DNA of 56,043 nt from Serinicoccus sediminis (GTDB lineage: Bacteria; Actinomycetota; Actinomycetes; Actinomycetales; Dermatophilaceae). The translations under genes and the position numbers were made by a program. Location: positions 1 through 56,043 of the forward strand of contig NZ_SDVA01000018.1 in NCBI RefSeq assembly GCF_004153545.1, written 5' to 3'. Shown in pieces: positions 25,891-35,460 of the stretch. Positions within the stretch are counted from its first letter, which is position 1. Each line of letters starts with the position of its first letter. The notes below the pieces were generated by a model. The model saw only the letters and a program-made list of their open reading frames with translations. It was not told the DNA's origin and did not search any database.

Positions 25891-26406
25891 TCAGCCCCCG
25901 AAGGTGAAGCGCGTGCAGTCGGTCGGGAAGCTGGTCCACGCGAGCACCCGCCGGGGCGTGACGACCCGGAGCCCGCCGCCGTCCTCGCCGGACCAGGAGT
26001 CGGCGCCGGGGGAGTAGCCGGCGTCGGCGTACTTGGTGAACGCCGTGGCCAGCCGGGCGCCCAGCGGCTCCGGGTCGGCCCGGGTCGCCCGCGACGTGCC
26101 CTCGACGATGACGACCTCGGTGCCGCTCTCGAGGGTCAGGGTGACCGCCGGGTTGGCCTCGACGTTGCGGGTGTGCCGGGTCGTGGGGGCGCCGTCGTAC
26201 CAGAACCGGCCGTCCAGCCACACGCCCCAGCGCGGCACCGAGTGCGGTCGGCCGTCGGGTCGCACACTGGCCAGCCAGTAGTGCTGGGCCTCCCGCAGCC
26301 GCTGCTCCACGTCCTCCCAGGCCAGGGTGCCCTCCGTGCCGTCCGGCAGGCCGTACCCCTCCGGCAGGGTCGGGCGGTCGGTGCGCGGGCTGCTCGTCGG
26401 CGGCAT
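25891..26406 (-). CDS. Pyridoxamine 5'-phosphate oxidase-fold (FMN/F420-binding) protein
   Basis: 171 aa split-barrel flavin-binding family: WEDVEQRLREAQHYWLASVRPDGRPHSVPRWGVWLDGRFWYDGAPTTRHTRNVEANPAVTLTLE is typical, then VVIVEGTSRATR and a C-terminal VTPRRVLAWTSFPTDCTRFTF. Actinobacterial members often use F420; the cofactor is not decided by sequence alone. ATG 26406 is leaderless (TACGGT 6 nt upstream) and lies in the GGCATACC octamer. First gene of a three-gene operon. Confidence 0.8.
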   Translation of the reverse strand: MPPTSSPRTDRPTLPEGYGLPDGTEGTLAWEDVEQRLREAQHYWLASVRPDGRPHSVPRWGVWLDGRFWYDGAPTTRHTRNVEANPAVTLTLESGTEVVIVEGTSRATRADPEPLGARLATAFTKYADAGYSPGADSWSGEDGGGLRVVTPRRVLAWTSFPTDCTRFTFGG

Positions 26407-26412
26407 ACCGGC

Positions 26413-26418
26413 ACCGTA
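26413..26418 (-). promoter_or_regulatory. -10 box of leaderless PPOX operon
   Basis: TACGGT on the minus strand, 6 nt (GCCGGT) before ATG 26406. Confidence 0.55.
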
Positions 26419-26547
26419 GACCGTGGGACCGACACACCGCGACGCCCAGCAGGCCGGTCGGGGTGGGCACCCTGGACCCGGGACCGCTGCCGCCCGGCCT
26501 CCGGGCAGGGGGTTGCCGACACGGCCCGGCGCTGCCAGCCTGGGCGC

Positions 26548-26979
26548 ATGAGCGGCGTCCAGGTCTCGCCCAAGCTCGTCGTCCGGGGTGCCGACGCGGC
26601 CATCGCGTTCTACCGGGCCGTGCTGGGTGCCCGCCCGCGCTCGAGGTATGCCGTCGGCGACACCGTGGTCTTCGCTTCGCTGGACCTGCCGCGCGGTGCC
26701 CAGCTGCAGGTGAAGGAGGCCGACGACACCGACCCGGCCCCTCCGGGGGGTGGCGGGGGCGTGGTCCTGGACGTCCTCACCGACGACCCGGACGCGGTGA
26801 TGCAGCGGGCCCTGGCGCAGGGGGCGTCGGAGGTCTTCCCGGTGGCGGACCAGCCCTACGGCGCGCGGCAGGGCCGGTTCCGGGACCCGTTCGGCCACCA
26901 GTGGATCGTCGGGACCCCGGTCGCGATGACCGACGACGAGGTGCAGGCCGCGCTCGACGCCTGGGCACGGCACACCTGA
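26548..26979 (+). CDS. VOC (glyoxalase/bleomycin-resistance-like) family protein
   Basis: 143 aa. Two beta-alpha-beta-beta-beta half-modules: SPKLVVRGADAAIAFYRAVLGA first, then VVLDVLTDDPDAVMQRALAQGASEVFPVADQPYGARQGRFRDPFGHQWIVGTPV. The second half carries the YGxRxGxFxDPFGHxW signature of the PhnB/YaeR-like branch. Likely binds a metal or small hydrophobic ligand; function unknown. ATG 26548 is 6 nt after CAGCCT, a weak leaderless-type box. Divergent from the PPOX operon. Confidence 0.82.
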   Translation: MSGVQVSPKLVVRGADAAIAFYRAVLGARPRSRYAVGDTVVFASLDLPRGAQLQVKEADDTDPAPPGGGGGVVLDVLTDDPDAVMQRALAQGASEVFPVADQPYGARQGRFRDPFGHQWIVGTPVAMTDDEVQAALDAWARHT

Positions 26980-27054
26980 GCCACCGGGGCGGGGTCGTGC
27001 TCGGGACGAGGCGCTGGGGGCGCGACGGCCCTGATGGCTCTCCCGCTCCGGGCC

Positions 27055-27687
27055 CTACCTGCGCTGCAGGGCCGCCGCCAGCTCCTGCGGTCGGCTCAGC
27101 GCCGCCATGTGCCCGCCGGGCACCACCGTGACCCCGAGCCCGAGGCGCTCGCGGGCCAGGCGGCGTTGGAAGGACACCGGGAAGAGGCGGTCCTCGGCGC
27201 CGGCGACCACCTCCGTCGGCACCTCCGGCCACGCCGTCAGCGGCCACGGCTCGGTGAACGGCGTCTCGCTCTGCCGCGCGTCCGGCCGGGCCAGGGCCTC
27301 GGCCCGCAGGTCCGGCGGCAGGTCGTGGTAGAAGTGCTGGACCTCGTCGAACTCGCCGATGTCGACGCTCGAGTGACCGGAGCCCTCCCACCACTGCGCG
27401 CCGCTCTCGCCCGGCGCCGGGATCATCGCGTTGAGCAGCACGAGCCGACGGACGTCCAGCCGCTCGCAGACCAGAGGCGCCGTCAGCCCGCCCATCGAGT
27501 GGCCGACGACGACGACCGGCCCGGGGTCCGGGCCTGCCGCGGCGGTGACGGCGTCCGCATACGCGCGCAGACCGGCCCTGTCGTCGCCCGCGGGGAGCTC
27601 GACGGCCACGGCGTCGTCCAGCAGCGGGACGAGGCGGTGCCAGTCCCAGGCCTGTCCTCCGGCCCCGGGCACGAGGAGGTGTCTCAT
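27055..27687 (-). CDS. Alpha/beta-fold hydrolase
   Basis: 210 aa. HLLVPGAGGQAWDWHRLVPLL with the oxyanion-hole region, nucleophile elbow VVVGHSMGGLTAPLV (Ser), acid in VVAGAEDRLFPV and His in VVPGGHMAALSRPQELAAAL: a complete catalytic triad. Small esterase-like size (salicylate esterase/EstC-like members share PGAGG.AW.W). Substrate unknown. ATG 27687 is preferred; an upstream in-frame ATG at 27717 adds MRRGRSVGPD. Follows purL on the same strand only after purL's own stop 58 bp upstream. Confidence 0.82.
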   Translation of the reverse strand: MRHLLVPGAGGQAWDWHRLVPLLDDAVAVELPAGDDRAGLRAYADAVTAAAGPDPGPVVVVGHSMGGLTAPLVCERLDVRRLVLLNAMIPAPGESGAQWWEGSGHSSVDIGEFDEVQHFYHDLPPDLRAEALARPDARQSETPFTEPWPLTAWPEVPTEVVAGAEDRLFPVSFQRRLARERLGLGVTVVPGGHMAALSRPQELAAALQRR

Positions 27688-27744
27688 GTCAGGTCCGACC
27701 GACCGACCCCGCCGCACTCATCGCCGACCCGCGGGCCCGGGGCG

Positions 27745-30700
27745 CTACCCGACCCAGACCCGGGCGTTGCGGAACATCCGCAACCAGGGGCTCTCCTGTT
27801 CCGCCGGGCCGCTGGTCCACGACAGCTGCGCGTTGCGCGCGACCCGCTCCGGGTGCGGCATCATCGCGGTGAACCGCCCGTCCGGGGTGGTCACCGCGGT
27901 GAGGCCGCCGGGGGAGCCGTTCGGGTTCTGCGGGTATGCCGTCGCCGCCTCTCCCCACCCGTCGACGTAGCGCACCGCGGCGAGATCGGCGACGGCGGCC
28001 TCGTCGCCCTGCCGGGAGAAGTCGGCCCGGCCCTCGCCGTGCGCCACGGCGATCGGCAGCCGGGACCCCGCCATGCCGGCGAAGAACAGCGAGGGGCTGT
28101 CGAGCACCTCGACCTGCGAGAGCCGGGCCTCGTACTGCTCGCTGCGGTTGCGCACGAAGCGCGGCCACGCCGACGCCCCGGGGATCAGCCCGGTCAGCGC
28201 CGCGAACATCTGGCACCCGTTGCACAGGCCCAGCGCGAAGGTGTCGGGTCGGGCGAAGAAGCCCGCGAAGGCTTCGGTGAGGCCGGGGTTGAACAGGACC
28301 GACCTGGCCCAGCCCTCGCCGGCCCCCAGGGTGTCGCCGTAGGAGAACCCGCCCGCCGCCACCAGCCCGACCAGTCCGGGGTCGGACAGGTCGACCCGGC
28401 CCGCCTGCAGGTCGGTCATGTGCACGTCCAGCGCGTCGAAACCGGCCCGGTGGAAGGCGTACGCGGTCTCCACGTGGCTGTTGACCCCCTGCTCGCGCAG
28501 GACGGCCACCCGGGGCCGGACCCCGCGCGAGACGTAGGGGGCGGCGACGTCGTCGGCCGGGTCGAAGGACGGCGCCACGACCAGACCGGGCTCGTCGCGC
28601 CCCACGGCGGCGTGCTCCTCGTCGGCGCAGGCCGGGTTGTCGCGCAGCGACGCGATCCGCCACGACACCTCGTCCCACGCCTGCGCCAGCTCCGTGAGCT
28701 CCTCGTCGAGCAGGACGTCCCCGGCGCGCACCCGCACCCGGCGCCCCGCCGTCGAGCCGCCCAGCACACTCGCGTGGTCGAGCAGGCCGTGGGCGCCCAG
28801 CACCGTCTGGGCCTCGTCCACCCGACCGGCCGGCACCTCGAGCACCACGCCCAGCTCCTCGGTGAAGAGCGCGGGCAGCGCGCCGGCCGGCACGACCACG
28901 TCGAGCCCGACGCCCCCGGCGAGGGCCATCTCGACCAGCGCCGTCCAGAGGCCGCCGTCCGAGCGGTCGTGGTATGCCGTGACGAGCCCCCGCGCCCGCA
29001 GCTCGGCCAGTGCCGCGGCGAGCCCGGTGAGGCGCGCCGGGTCGTCGAGGTCCGGGACCGTCCCGCCGAACTCCCCGCGCACCTGGGCCAGGACGGAGCC
29101 GCCCAGCCGGTGCCGACCGCCCCCGAGGTCGACGAGCAGCAGCGCGGACCCCTCGTGCAGCTGCGGCGTCAGGGTGCCGCGTACGTCGGGCAGCGAGGCG
29201 AAGGCCGAGACGACGAGGGAGACGGGGGAGGTGACCTGCTGCTGGGTGCCGTCCTCGTCGGTCCACCGGGTCCGCATCGACAGCGAGTCCTTGCCGACCG
29301 GCACCGAGACGCCCAGCGCCGGGCACAGCTCCATCCCGACGGCCCGCACGGTGTCGTGCAGCGCGGCGTCCTCGCCGGGCTCCCCGCAGGCCGCCATCCA
29401 GTTGCAGGACAGCTTGATCCCCGACAGGGGTGAGCCGTCCTCGAGGGGTGCGACCGGGGCGGCGAGCAGGTTGGTCAGCGCCTCGCCGACGGCCATCCGC
29501 CCGGACGCGGGCGCGTCGACGGCCGCGAGGGGCATGCGCTCGCCGGTGGCCATGGCCTGGCCGGCGAGCCCGACGTGGTCGGACAGCGTGACCGCGACGT
29601 CGGCGACCGGCACCTGCCACGGCCCGACCATCTGGTCCCGGTGGGTGAGGCCACCGACGGTGCGGTCGCCGATGGTGATGAGGAAGCGCTTGGAGGCGAC
29701 GCTGGGGTGGCGCAGGACCGCGTAGGCCGCCTCCCGCACGGCGGTGGCGTCCCACCCGCCCAGGTCGAGCTCGGCGGTCCGCCGCACCACGCGGTGCACG
29801 TCCCGGGTCATCCGCGGCGGCTTGCCCAGCAGCACCCCCATGGGCATGTCCACCGGGTCGTCGGCGCTCGGGCCGGAGGCGTCGTCGGTGACGGCTCCCG
29901 ACGCCGCGTCCACGGAGGCCACCGGCCCCTCGAGCTGCTCCCGCCCGTGGACGACCACGAGCTGGGTGTCGGCCTGCGCGGCACCGACGACGGCGTAGGG
30001 GCAGCGCTCGCGCTCGCAGAGGGCCGCGAAGTCCTCCAGCGAGGACGGCGCGATCGCCAGGACGTAGCGCTCCTGGCTCTCGTTGGACCAGATCTCCTTG
30101 GGCGACAGACCGGACTCGGCCAGCGGCACGGCGGACAGGTCGAAGCGGGCGCCGAGCCCGGCGTCGTCGACCAGCTCGGGGAAGGCGTTGGAGAGCCCGC
30201 CCGCACCCACGTCGTGGATCGCGAGCACCGGGTTGTCGGCGCCACGCGACCAGCAGTGGTTGATCACCTCCTGCGCCCGCCGCTGCATCTCCGGGTTGCC
30301 GCGCTGCACCGAGTCGAAGTCGAGCTCGGCGGCGTTGGTGCCGGCCGCCATCGAGCTGGCCGCGCCACCGCCCATCCCGATGCGCATGCCCGGCCCGCCG
30401 AGCTGCACGAGCAGCGTCCCGGCCGGGAAGCGGACCTTCTCGGTCTGGTCGGCGCTGATGGACCCGAGCCCGCCGGCGCTCATGACCGGCTTGTGGAAGC
30501 CGCGGCGCACCCCGTCCACGGTCTGCTCGTAGACCCGGAAGAACCCCCCGAGACCGGGCCGGCCGAACTCGTTGTTGAAGGCCGCCGCGCCCAGCGGCCC
30601 GTCGACCATGATGTCCAGGGGGGTCGCGAGGTGGTCGGGGGCGCCCGGTCCGGGATCGGCTGTCTCCCAGGGCTCCTCGGTGCCCGGCAGGTGCAGGTGC

Positions 30701-31773
30701 GAGACCGCGAAGCCGGTCAGGCCGGCCTTCGGCGCGCTGCCGCGACCGGTGGCGCCCTCGTCGCGGATCTCCCCGCCCGCACCGGTCGCGGCGCCGGGGA
30801 AGGGGGAGATCGCGGTGGGGTGGTTGTGCGTCTCCACCTTCATGAGGACGTGGACGGTGTCCTCGCGCACGGCATACCGCTCCCCGTGGCCCGCGCCGTC
30901 ACCCTCGGGGAGGAAGCGCGCGACCCGCCCGCCCTCCATGACCGAGGCGTTGTCCTTGTAGGCCACGACGGTGCCCCGGCCGGCGACGGCCTCGGTGTGC
31001 CGGATCATCCCGAAGAGGCTGTGCTCCTGGACCTCGCCGTCGATGACGAAGTCGGCGTTGAAGATCTTGTGCCGGCAGTGCTCGGAGTTGGCCTGCGCGA
31101 ACATCGTCAGCTCGACGTCGGTCGGGTTGCGGCGCAACGTGGTGAAGGACTCCACGAGGTAGTCGATCTCGTCCGCGGAGAGCGCCAGCCCGAAGGCGGT
31201 GTCGGCCTCCTCCAGCGCCTGCCGGCCGCGCCCGAGCACGTCGACCCGCTCCAGCGGGGCGGCCTCCCGCTCGGCGAAGAGCAGCGCGGTGGCCTCCCGC
31301 GTCGGGAGCGCGGACTCGGTCATCCGGTCGTGCAGGAGCTGCGCGCAGGCCGTCCACGTCGGCTCGTCCAGCGGCCCGTCCTCGGTGCTGAGGTGGAACT
31401 CGGTCACCCGCTCCACGCGGCGCACCCGCAGGCCGCAGTTGTGCAGGATGTCGGTTGCCTTGCTCGACCACGGCGAGATGGTGCCGAGCCGGGGGGTGAC
31501 GACGACCAGCGAGGTATGCCGCTCCTCACCGGCCCCGTCGTCGGCGCCCTCGTCGCCCGGCCAGGGCTCGCCGTGGTCGAGGATGGCGCGCAGCGCCTCC
31601 TGCTCCTCCGGGCCCGGCCCGTGGTCGGTCGCGACGACGTGGACGTGGCGGGCCGTGACCGCGTCGACCTGGGGCGCCACCTGGCGCAGCCGGCGCAGCA
31701 GGCCCTCGGCGCGGAAGGCGGAGAGGGCGGACCCGCCCGGCACGGTGGTGAGGACGAGGTCGGGGGCGGCCAT
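27745..31773 (-). CDS. purL: Phosphoribosylformylglycinamidine synthase, single-chain large type
   Basis: 1342 aa, the fused PurS-PurL-PurQ architecture of E. coli PurL (1295 aa). It converts FGAR, glutamine and ATP to FGAM. Order: N-terminal PurS-like domain (1-150), linker, first AIRS-type domain ([49 protein letters not shown] with the substrate His), second AIRS-type half ([32 protein letters not shown]), and a C-terminal class I glutaminase ([14 protein letters not shown], nucleophile Cys in LGLCNGCQM, His-x-Glu in MMPHPERV). ATG 31773 fits the domain start, AGGAG 11 nt upstream. Last gene of purD-purC-purL. Confidence 0.95.
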   Translation of the reverse strand: MAAPDLVLTTVPGGSALSAFRAEGLLRRLRQVAPQVDAVTARHVHVVATDHGPGPEEQEALRAILDHGEPWPGDEGADDGAGEERHTSLVVVTPRLGTISPWSSKATDILHNCGLRVRRVERVTEFHLSTEDGPLDEPTWTACAQLLHDRMTESALPTREATALLFAEREAAPLERVDVLGRGRQALEEADTAFGLALSADEIDYLVESFTTLRRNPTDVELTMFAQANSEHCRHKIFNADFVIDGEVQEHSLFGMIRHTEAVAGRGTVVAYKDNASVMEGGRVARFLPEGDGAGHGERYAVREDTVHVLMKVETHNHPTAISPFPGAATGAGGEIRDEGATGRGSAPKAGLTGFAVSHLHLPGTEEPWETADPGPGAPDHLATPLDIMVDGPLGAAAFNNEFGRPGLGGFFRVYEQTVDGVRRGFHKPVMSAGGLGSISADQTEKVRFPAGTLLVQLGGPGMRIGMGGGAASSMAAGTNAAELDFDSVQRGNPEMQRRAQEVINHCWSRGADNPVLAIHDVGAGGLSNAFPELVDDAGLGARFDLSAVPLAESGLSPKEIWSNESQERYVLAIAPSSLEDFAALCERERCPYAVVGAAQADTQLVVVHGREQLEGPVASVDAASGAVTDDASGPSADDPVDMPMGVLLGKPPRMTRDVHRVVRRTAELDLGGWDATAVREAAYAVLRHPSVASKRFLITIGDRTVGGLTHRDQMVGPWQVPVADVAVTLSDHVGLAGQAMATGERMPLAAVDAPASGRMAVGEALTNLLAAPVAPLEDGSPLSGIKLSCNWMAACGEPGEDAALHDTVRAVGMELCPALGVSVPVGKDSLSMRTRWTDEDGTQQQVTSPVSLVVSAFASLPDVRGTLTPQLHEGSALLLVDLGGGRHRLGGSVLAQVRGEFGGTVPDLDDPARLTGLAAALAELRARGLVTAYHDRSDGGLWTALVEMALAGGVGLDVVVPAGALPALFTEELGVVLEVPAGRVDEAQTVLGAHGLLDHASVLGGSTAGRRVRVRAGDVLLDEELTELAQAWDEVSWRIASLRDNPACADEEHAAVGRDEPGLVVAPSFDPADDVAAPYVSRGVRPRVAVLREQGVNSHVETAYAFHRAGFDALDVHMTDLQAGRVDLSDPGLVGLVAAGGFSYGDTLGAGEGWARSVLFNPGLTEAFAGFFARPDTFALGLCNGCQMFAALTGLIPGASAWPRFVRNRSEQYEARLSQVEVLDSPSLFFAGMAGSRLPIAVAHGEGRADFSRQGDEAAVADLAAVRYVDGWGEAATAYPQNPNGSPGGLTAVTTPDGRFTAMMPHPERVARNAQLSWTSGPAEQESPWLRMFRNARVWVG

Positions 31774-31808
31774 GTCGGTGCGGGCTCCTGGCGGGTGGGG
31801 GCGGCCGG

Positions 31809-32768
31809 TCAGGCCGTGGGGTGGAAGGTCTGGCCGGTGAGGGCCTCGTAGGCCTCGACGTAGCGGGACCGGGTGAGGTCCACGACGTCCGGCGGGAGCG
31901 CGGGGGGAGGGGTGTCGGACGCGCGGTCCCAGCCGCTGGCCGGGGAGGTGAGCCAGTCGCGCAGCACCTGCTTGTCGTAGGACGTCTGCGGCCGCCCCGG
32001 CTCCCAGTCCCGCGCGCGCCAGAAGCGGGAGGAGTCCGGGGTGAGCACCTCGTCGGCCAGACGGACCTCCGCACGGTCCGGGTCCACGGCCCGCCAGTCG
32101 GTGCGGCCGTCGGGGCCGGGCGGCGGGAGGTCGGCGGGGTCGACGCCGAACTCGACCTTGGTGTCGGCGATGAGGATGCCGCGGCCCGAGGCGATCTCGT
32201 CGCCGCGCGCCAGGATGGCCACGGTGAGGTCGCGCACCCGCTCGGCCAGGGCGGGGCCGACGAGGTCGCGGACTCGGTCGAGGCTGATGGGCTGGTCGTG
32301 CTCGCCCTGCGGGGCCTTCGTGCTGGGGGTGAAGACCGGCTCGGGCAGCCGTGAGCCGTCGACGAGGCCCTCGGGCAGCCGCACCCCGGAGACGGTCCCC
32401 GTCGCGGCGTACTCCGCCAGGCCGCCGCCGGTCAGGTAGGCCCGGGCGACGCACTCGACCGGCAGCATGGTCAGCCGACGCACGTAGACCGCCCGGCCCC
32501 GGACCTCGTCCGGCACGTCGGTGGAGACGACGTGGTGCGGCACGAGGTCGGCCAGCTGGTCGAACCACCACAGCGACATCCGGGTGAGGATCGCGCCCTT
32601 GTCCGGGACGGGCGTGCGCAGCACGTGGTCGTAGGCGCTGATGCGGTCGGAGGCGACCAGGAGCAGCCGGGTGTCGTCCCGCTCGCCGGTCCGTGGGTCG
32701 GACGGGACGTAGAGCCCGCGGACCTTGCCGGAGTAGAGGAGCTCGTGCCCGGGGACGGTCAGGGTCAT
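31809..32768 (-). CDS. purC: Phosphoribosylaminoimidazole-succinocarboxamide synthase
   Basis: 319 aa, the longer SAICAR synthetase type. Couples CAIR with aspartate using ATP. Seen: [16 protein letters not shown] (ATP loop), [61 protein letters not shown] (metal Asp/Glu) and [12 protein letters not shown] with [11 protein letters not shown]. Ribosome site GGAGGG 7 nt before ATG 32768, which lies 1 bp after the purD stop; 35 bp before purL. Confidence 0.94.
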   Translation of the reverse strand: MTLTVPGHELLYSGKVRGLYVPSDPRTGERDDTRLLLVASDRISAYDHVLRTPVPDKGAILTRMSLWWFDQLADLVPHHVVSTDVPDEVRGRAVYVRRLTMLPVECVARAYLTGGGLAEYAATGTVSGVRLPEGLVDGSRLPEPVFTPSTKAPQGEHDQPISLDRVRDLVGPALAERVRDLTVAILARGDEIASGRGILIADTKVEFGVDPADLPPPGPDGRTDWRAVDPDRAEVRLADEVLTPDSSRFWRARDWEPGRPQTSYDKQVLRDWLTSPASGWDRASDTPPPALPPDVVDLTRSRYVEAYEALTGQTFHPTA

Positions 32769-32769
32769 C

Positions 32770-34053
32770 TCAGCCCTCCTCGGGGGCGGTCACGCGGCCC
32801 TCGGCCGCGGCGAGCGCGATGTCGGGCCGGGTGTGGCTGCCGCGCAGGCCGATCCGGGCGACCGCCTCGTAGGCCCGCTCCCGGGCCTGCGCCAGGTCGT
32901 CGGCCACGGCGACGACGCTCAGCACCCGCCCGCCCGCGGACACCAGGGTGCCCGGCCCGCCGCGCGTGCCGGCGTGCAGCACGTGCACCCCGGGGACCTG
33001 CTCGGCGTCGTCGATGCCGGTGACCGGGTCACCGGTGGCGGGCGTCGACGGGTAGTGCTCGGCGGCGACGACGACGTTGACGCTGGGGCGGGGGTCCCAC
33101 TCCAGCGGCGGCAGGGTCGTCAGCTCGCCGCGCGCCGCGGCCCGCAGCACTCCCGCCAGCGGGGTGCGCAGCCGGGCGAGCACCACCTGGGTCTCCGGGT
33201 CGCCGAAGCGGGCGTTGAACTCCACGACCCGCGGGCCGGAACGGGTCAGCGCCAGGCCGACGTAGAGGAGGCCGACGAACGGCATACCCCGCCGAGCCAT
33301 CTCCACGACCGTGGGACGGGCGACGGTGTCCAGCACCTGCGGCACGAGATGCGCCGGCGCCCAGGCCGTCGGCGAGTAGGCGCCCATGCCGCCGGTGTTG
33401 GGTCCCGTGTCGCCCTCGCCGACCCGCTTGAAGTCCTGCGCCGGGTCCAGCGCCACGACGTCGGTGCCGTCGCTGAGGCAGAAGAGCGAGACCTCGGGAC
33501 CGTCGAGGTGCTCCTCGACGACGACGGTCCCTCCCTCGCGGGACAGGCAGGCGTCCGCGTGCTGCAGGGCGGCCCCGCGGTCCTCGGTGACCACGACGCC
33601 CTTGCCGGCGGCGAGCCCGTCCTCCTTGACGACGTAGGGGGCACCGGTGGCGTCCAGCGCCTCCTCGACCTGCGCGAGGGTGGTGCACACGTGCGCGGCG
33701 GCCGTCGGCACCCCGGCCGCGGCCATGACCTCCTTGGCGAAGGCCTTGCTGCCCTCGAGGCGGGCTGCGCCGGCGCCCGGCCCGAAGCAGTCGACACCGG
33801 CGGCGCGCACCGCGTCGGCGACCCCGGCGACGAGGGGCGCCTCCGGCCCGACGACGACCAGGTCGACCCCCTCGGCGAGGACGACCTCGACCACGGAGCG
33901 GGGGTCCGCGGGGTCGCCGGGCAGGCAGCGCGCCAGCGCGGCGATACCGGGGTTGCCCGGCAGGGCCAGCACCGCGTCGACCGAGGGGTCACGGGTGAGG
34001 GAGTGCACGAGGGCGTGCTCGCGGGCACCGGAGCCGAGGACGAGGACCACCAC
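32770..34053 (-). CDS. purD: Phosphoribosylamine-glycine ligase
   Basis: 427 aa ATP-grasp enzyme making GAR from phosphoribosylamine and glycine. Seen: VLVLGSGAREHALVHSL, GPEAPLVAGVADAVRAAGVDCFGP, EGSKAFAKEVMAAAGVPTA, YVVKEDGLAAGKGVVV (ATP site), EVSLFCLSDG, GPNTGGMGAYSP and VVEFNARFGDPETQVVL. GTG 34053 (or GTG 34050) is the start because the conserved VLVLGSG begins there; TAGGCT lies 8 nt upstream. First gene of purD-purC-purL. Confidence 0.94.
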   Translation of the reverse strand: MVVLVLGSGAREHALVHSLTRDPSVDAVLALPGNPGIAALARCLPGDPADPRSVVEVVLAEGVDLVVVGPEAPLVAGVADAVRAAGVDCFGPGAGAARLEGSKAFAKEVMAAAGVPTAAAHVCTTLAQVEEALDATGAPYVVKEDGLAAGKGVVVTEDRGAALQHADACLSREGGTVVVEEHLDGPEVSLFCLSDGTDVVALDPAQDFKRVGEGDTGPNTGGMGAYSPTAWAPAHLVPQVLDTVARPTVVEMARRGMPFVGLLYVGLALTRSGPRVVEFNARFGDPETQVVLARLRTPLAGVLRAAARGELTTLPPLEWDPRPSVNVVVAAEHYPSTPATGDPVTGIDDAEQVPGVHVLHAGTRGGPGTLVSAGGRVLSVVAVADDLAQARERAYEAVARIGLRGSHTRPDIALAAAEGRVTAPEEG

Positions 34054-34061
34054 GGGCCAGC

Positions 34062-34067
34062 AGCCTA
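34062..34067 (-). promoter_or_regulatory. -10 box of the purD-C-L operon
   Basis: TAGGCT on the minus strand, 8 nt before GTG 34053; near-leaderless. Confidence 0.5.
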
Positions 34068-34146
34068 TCGGCAGCGGCGGGGTGCAGCGGCCACGGGTGA
34101 GCGGCGGGGTGAGTGGCGGGGGCAGCGGCCCGGGCCCGGACGTAGG

Positions 34147-34191
34147 ACGACCCTCCTGGGAGGCAGGGGGGATATCTCCCAGGAGGGCCGT
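34147..34191. promoter_or_regulatory. Large inverted repeat between divergent purD and regulator
   Basis: CCCTCCTGGGAG (34151-34162) and its exact complement (34176-34187) around a 13-nt loop; outside them GACG/CGTC adds 4 bp after one mismatch. Lies about 85 bp upstream of the purD -10 box in a 304-bp gap that otherwise holds only G-rich repeats (GAGCGGCGGGGTGAG / GTGGCGGGGG) and no gene. It cannot be a gene-end terminator because the neighbours diverge; operator or regulatory RNA element is more likely. Confidence 0.45.
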
Positions 34192-34357
34192 CAGCAGGGC
34201 AGGGTCGACGCGGGCTGATGGGGGGCTGCCCACGCGACTCACACGATCCCTGCGCCGGCCGGAGCCGACCGCTCCACAGTCGCACACGCGACGGGTCGAT
34301 GTCACGCCGCGGCGCGTCGGAATGCTGCCGTTGGCGGACATCCGCCACCATGTCCTC

Positions 34358-35374
34358 ATGGACGCTCATCAGGCGGCGCGACCGCACGGTTCGGCCTACG
34401 AGGACTTCCTCTCCGGCGTCTTCCGCCGGGCGGTCCGCCTCGGCTCCCCCTCGCGGGCCGCCCTGCGCGAGGGCGGCCTGGGCGACGACGAGATCGACGA
34501 CGCCACCGACGAGCTGGTGGCGCGCGGCTTCCTGCGCCCGGGTGGCGCGCCGGACACCTGGGACGTCGTGCCGCCACGCGAGGCGGTGGCCCGGTACGCC
34601 GCCGAGACCGAGCACCGGCTGCGGCTGGCCCGCGCCACGGCCGGCGAGCTGGAGCGCGCGTGGCGCCGGGCGGCGGACGGGGGCGTGCGTCGGGTCGTGC
34701 CCGGCATGGACTTCCTCGGTGGCGTCGACGACATCGTCGGCCGCATCACCGCGATGCACCTGGCGACGACCGAGCGGCTGTGGTGGGCCATCGACGGCTC
34801 GGTCGCGAGCCGGAGGCTGCTGGAGCTCGCGGCGGACGACCCCGGGCTGCTCTCCGTGCGGGCGGGGGTGGACCGGCGGCTGATCCTCGACACGAGCCTG
34901 CTGGAGCTGCCGGCCACGGTGGCGGTGATGGAGCAGGCGGTGCGCGACGGCGCCCTCGTCCGCACCGGCAACGGGGTGCCGGTGACCGCGGTCGTCTGCG
35001 ACGACGACGCGACCCTGGTGGACATCAGCAGGTTCGACCCCGACGGGGTGGGGTCGTTCGAGGCCCGCATGCAGGCCCCGGTGGCCGCCGTCTCCAGCCT
35101 CATCGAGCGCACCTGGATGCTGGCGGCGCCCTACGGGCCGATGCGGGACGCCGCCCGGCGCAAGGAGGTCGGCGGGTCGGCGGCACCCCTGGACGAGCGC
35201 GACCAGACCATCCTCACCCTGCTGGCCAGCGGCGCCTCGGACCAGGTCATCGCCCGCCGGTGCGACATCTCGGTGCGCACCGTCGAGCGTCGGGTCCGCT
35301 ACGTCATGGAGCACCTCGGCGCCGCCACCCGCTTCCACGCGGGGGCGCAGGCGGTCCGCCGTGGCTGGGTCTGA
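34358..35374 (+). CDS. TrmB-like/LuxR-type transcriptional regulator (paralogue 2)
   Basis: 338 aa with the architecture of the gene at 20317: N-terminal winged-helix-like segment (SPSRAALREGGLGDDEIDDATDELVARGFL), coiled linker (YAAETEHRLRLARATAGELERAWRRA), central domain with a phospholipase-D-like sensor feel (LDTSLLELPATVAVMEQAVRDGALVRT), and a C-terminal LuxR helix-turn-helix (DERDQTILTLLASGASDQVIARRCDISVRTVERRVRYVMEHLGAATRFHAG). ATG 34358 has CACCAT 6 nt upstream, the leaderless spacing with a weak box. Divergent from purD across a large inverted repeat. Confidence 0.75.
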   Translation: MDAHQAARPHGSAYEDFLSGVFRRAVRLGSPSRAALREGGLGDDEIDDATDELVARGFLRPGGAPDTWDVVPPREAVARYAAETEHRLRLARATAGELERAWRRAADGGVRRVVPGMDFLGGVDDIVGRITAMHLATTERLWWAIDGSVASRRLLELAADDPGLLSVRAGVDRRLILDTSLLELPATVAVMEQAVRDGALVRTGNGVPVTAVVCDDDATLVDISRFDPDGVGSFEARMQAPVAAVSSLIERTWMLAAPYGPMRDAARRKEVGGSAAPLDERDQTILTLLASGASDQVIARRCDISVRTVERRVRYVMEHLGAATRFHAGAQAVRRGWV

Positions 35375-35387
35375 CCGAGCGGCCCGA

Positions 35388-35393
35388 TAGACT
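35388..35393 (+). promoter_or_regulatory. -10 box upstream of the HelD-like gene
   Basis: TAGACT; start of transcription would give a leader of about 60 nt ending in GGAGGT 6 nt before ATG 35461. Confidence 0.45.
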
Positions 35394-35460
35394 GTCCACT
35401 TTGCGGGGGCCGCCCGTGGCGGTGCCGCGGCTCCTTCGAGATCGCACGGGAGGTGGGTGG

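Noticed and set aside
34147-34191. Terminator between purD and the regulator
   Set aside because: The two genes diverge, so no transcript should end there.
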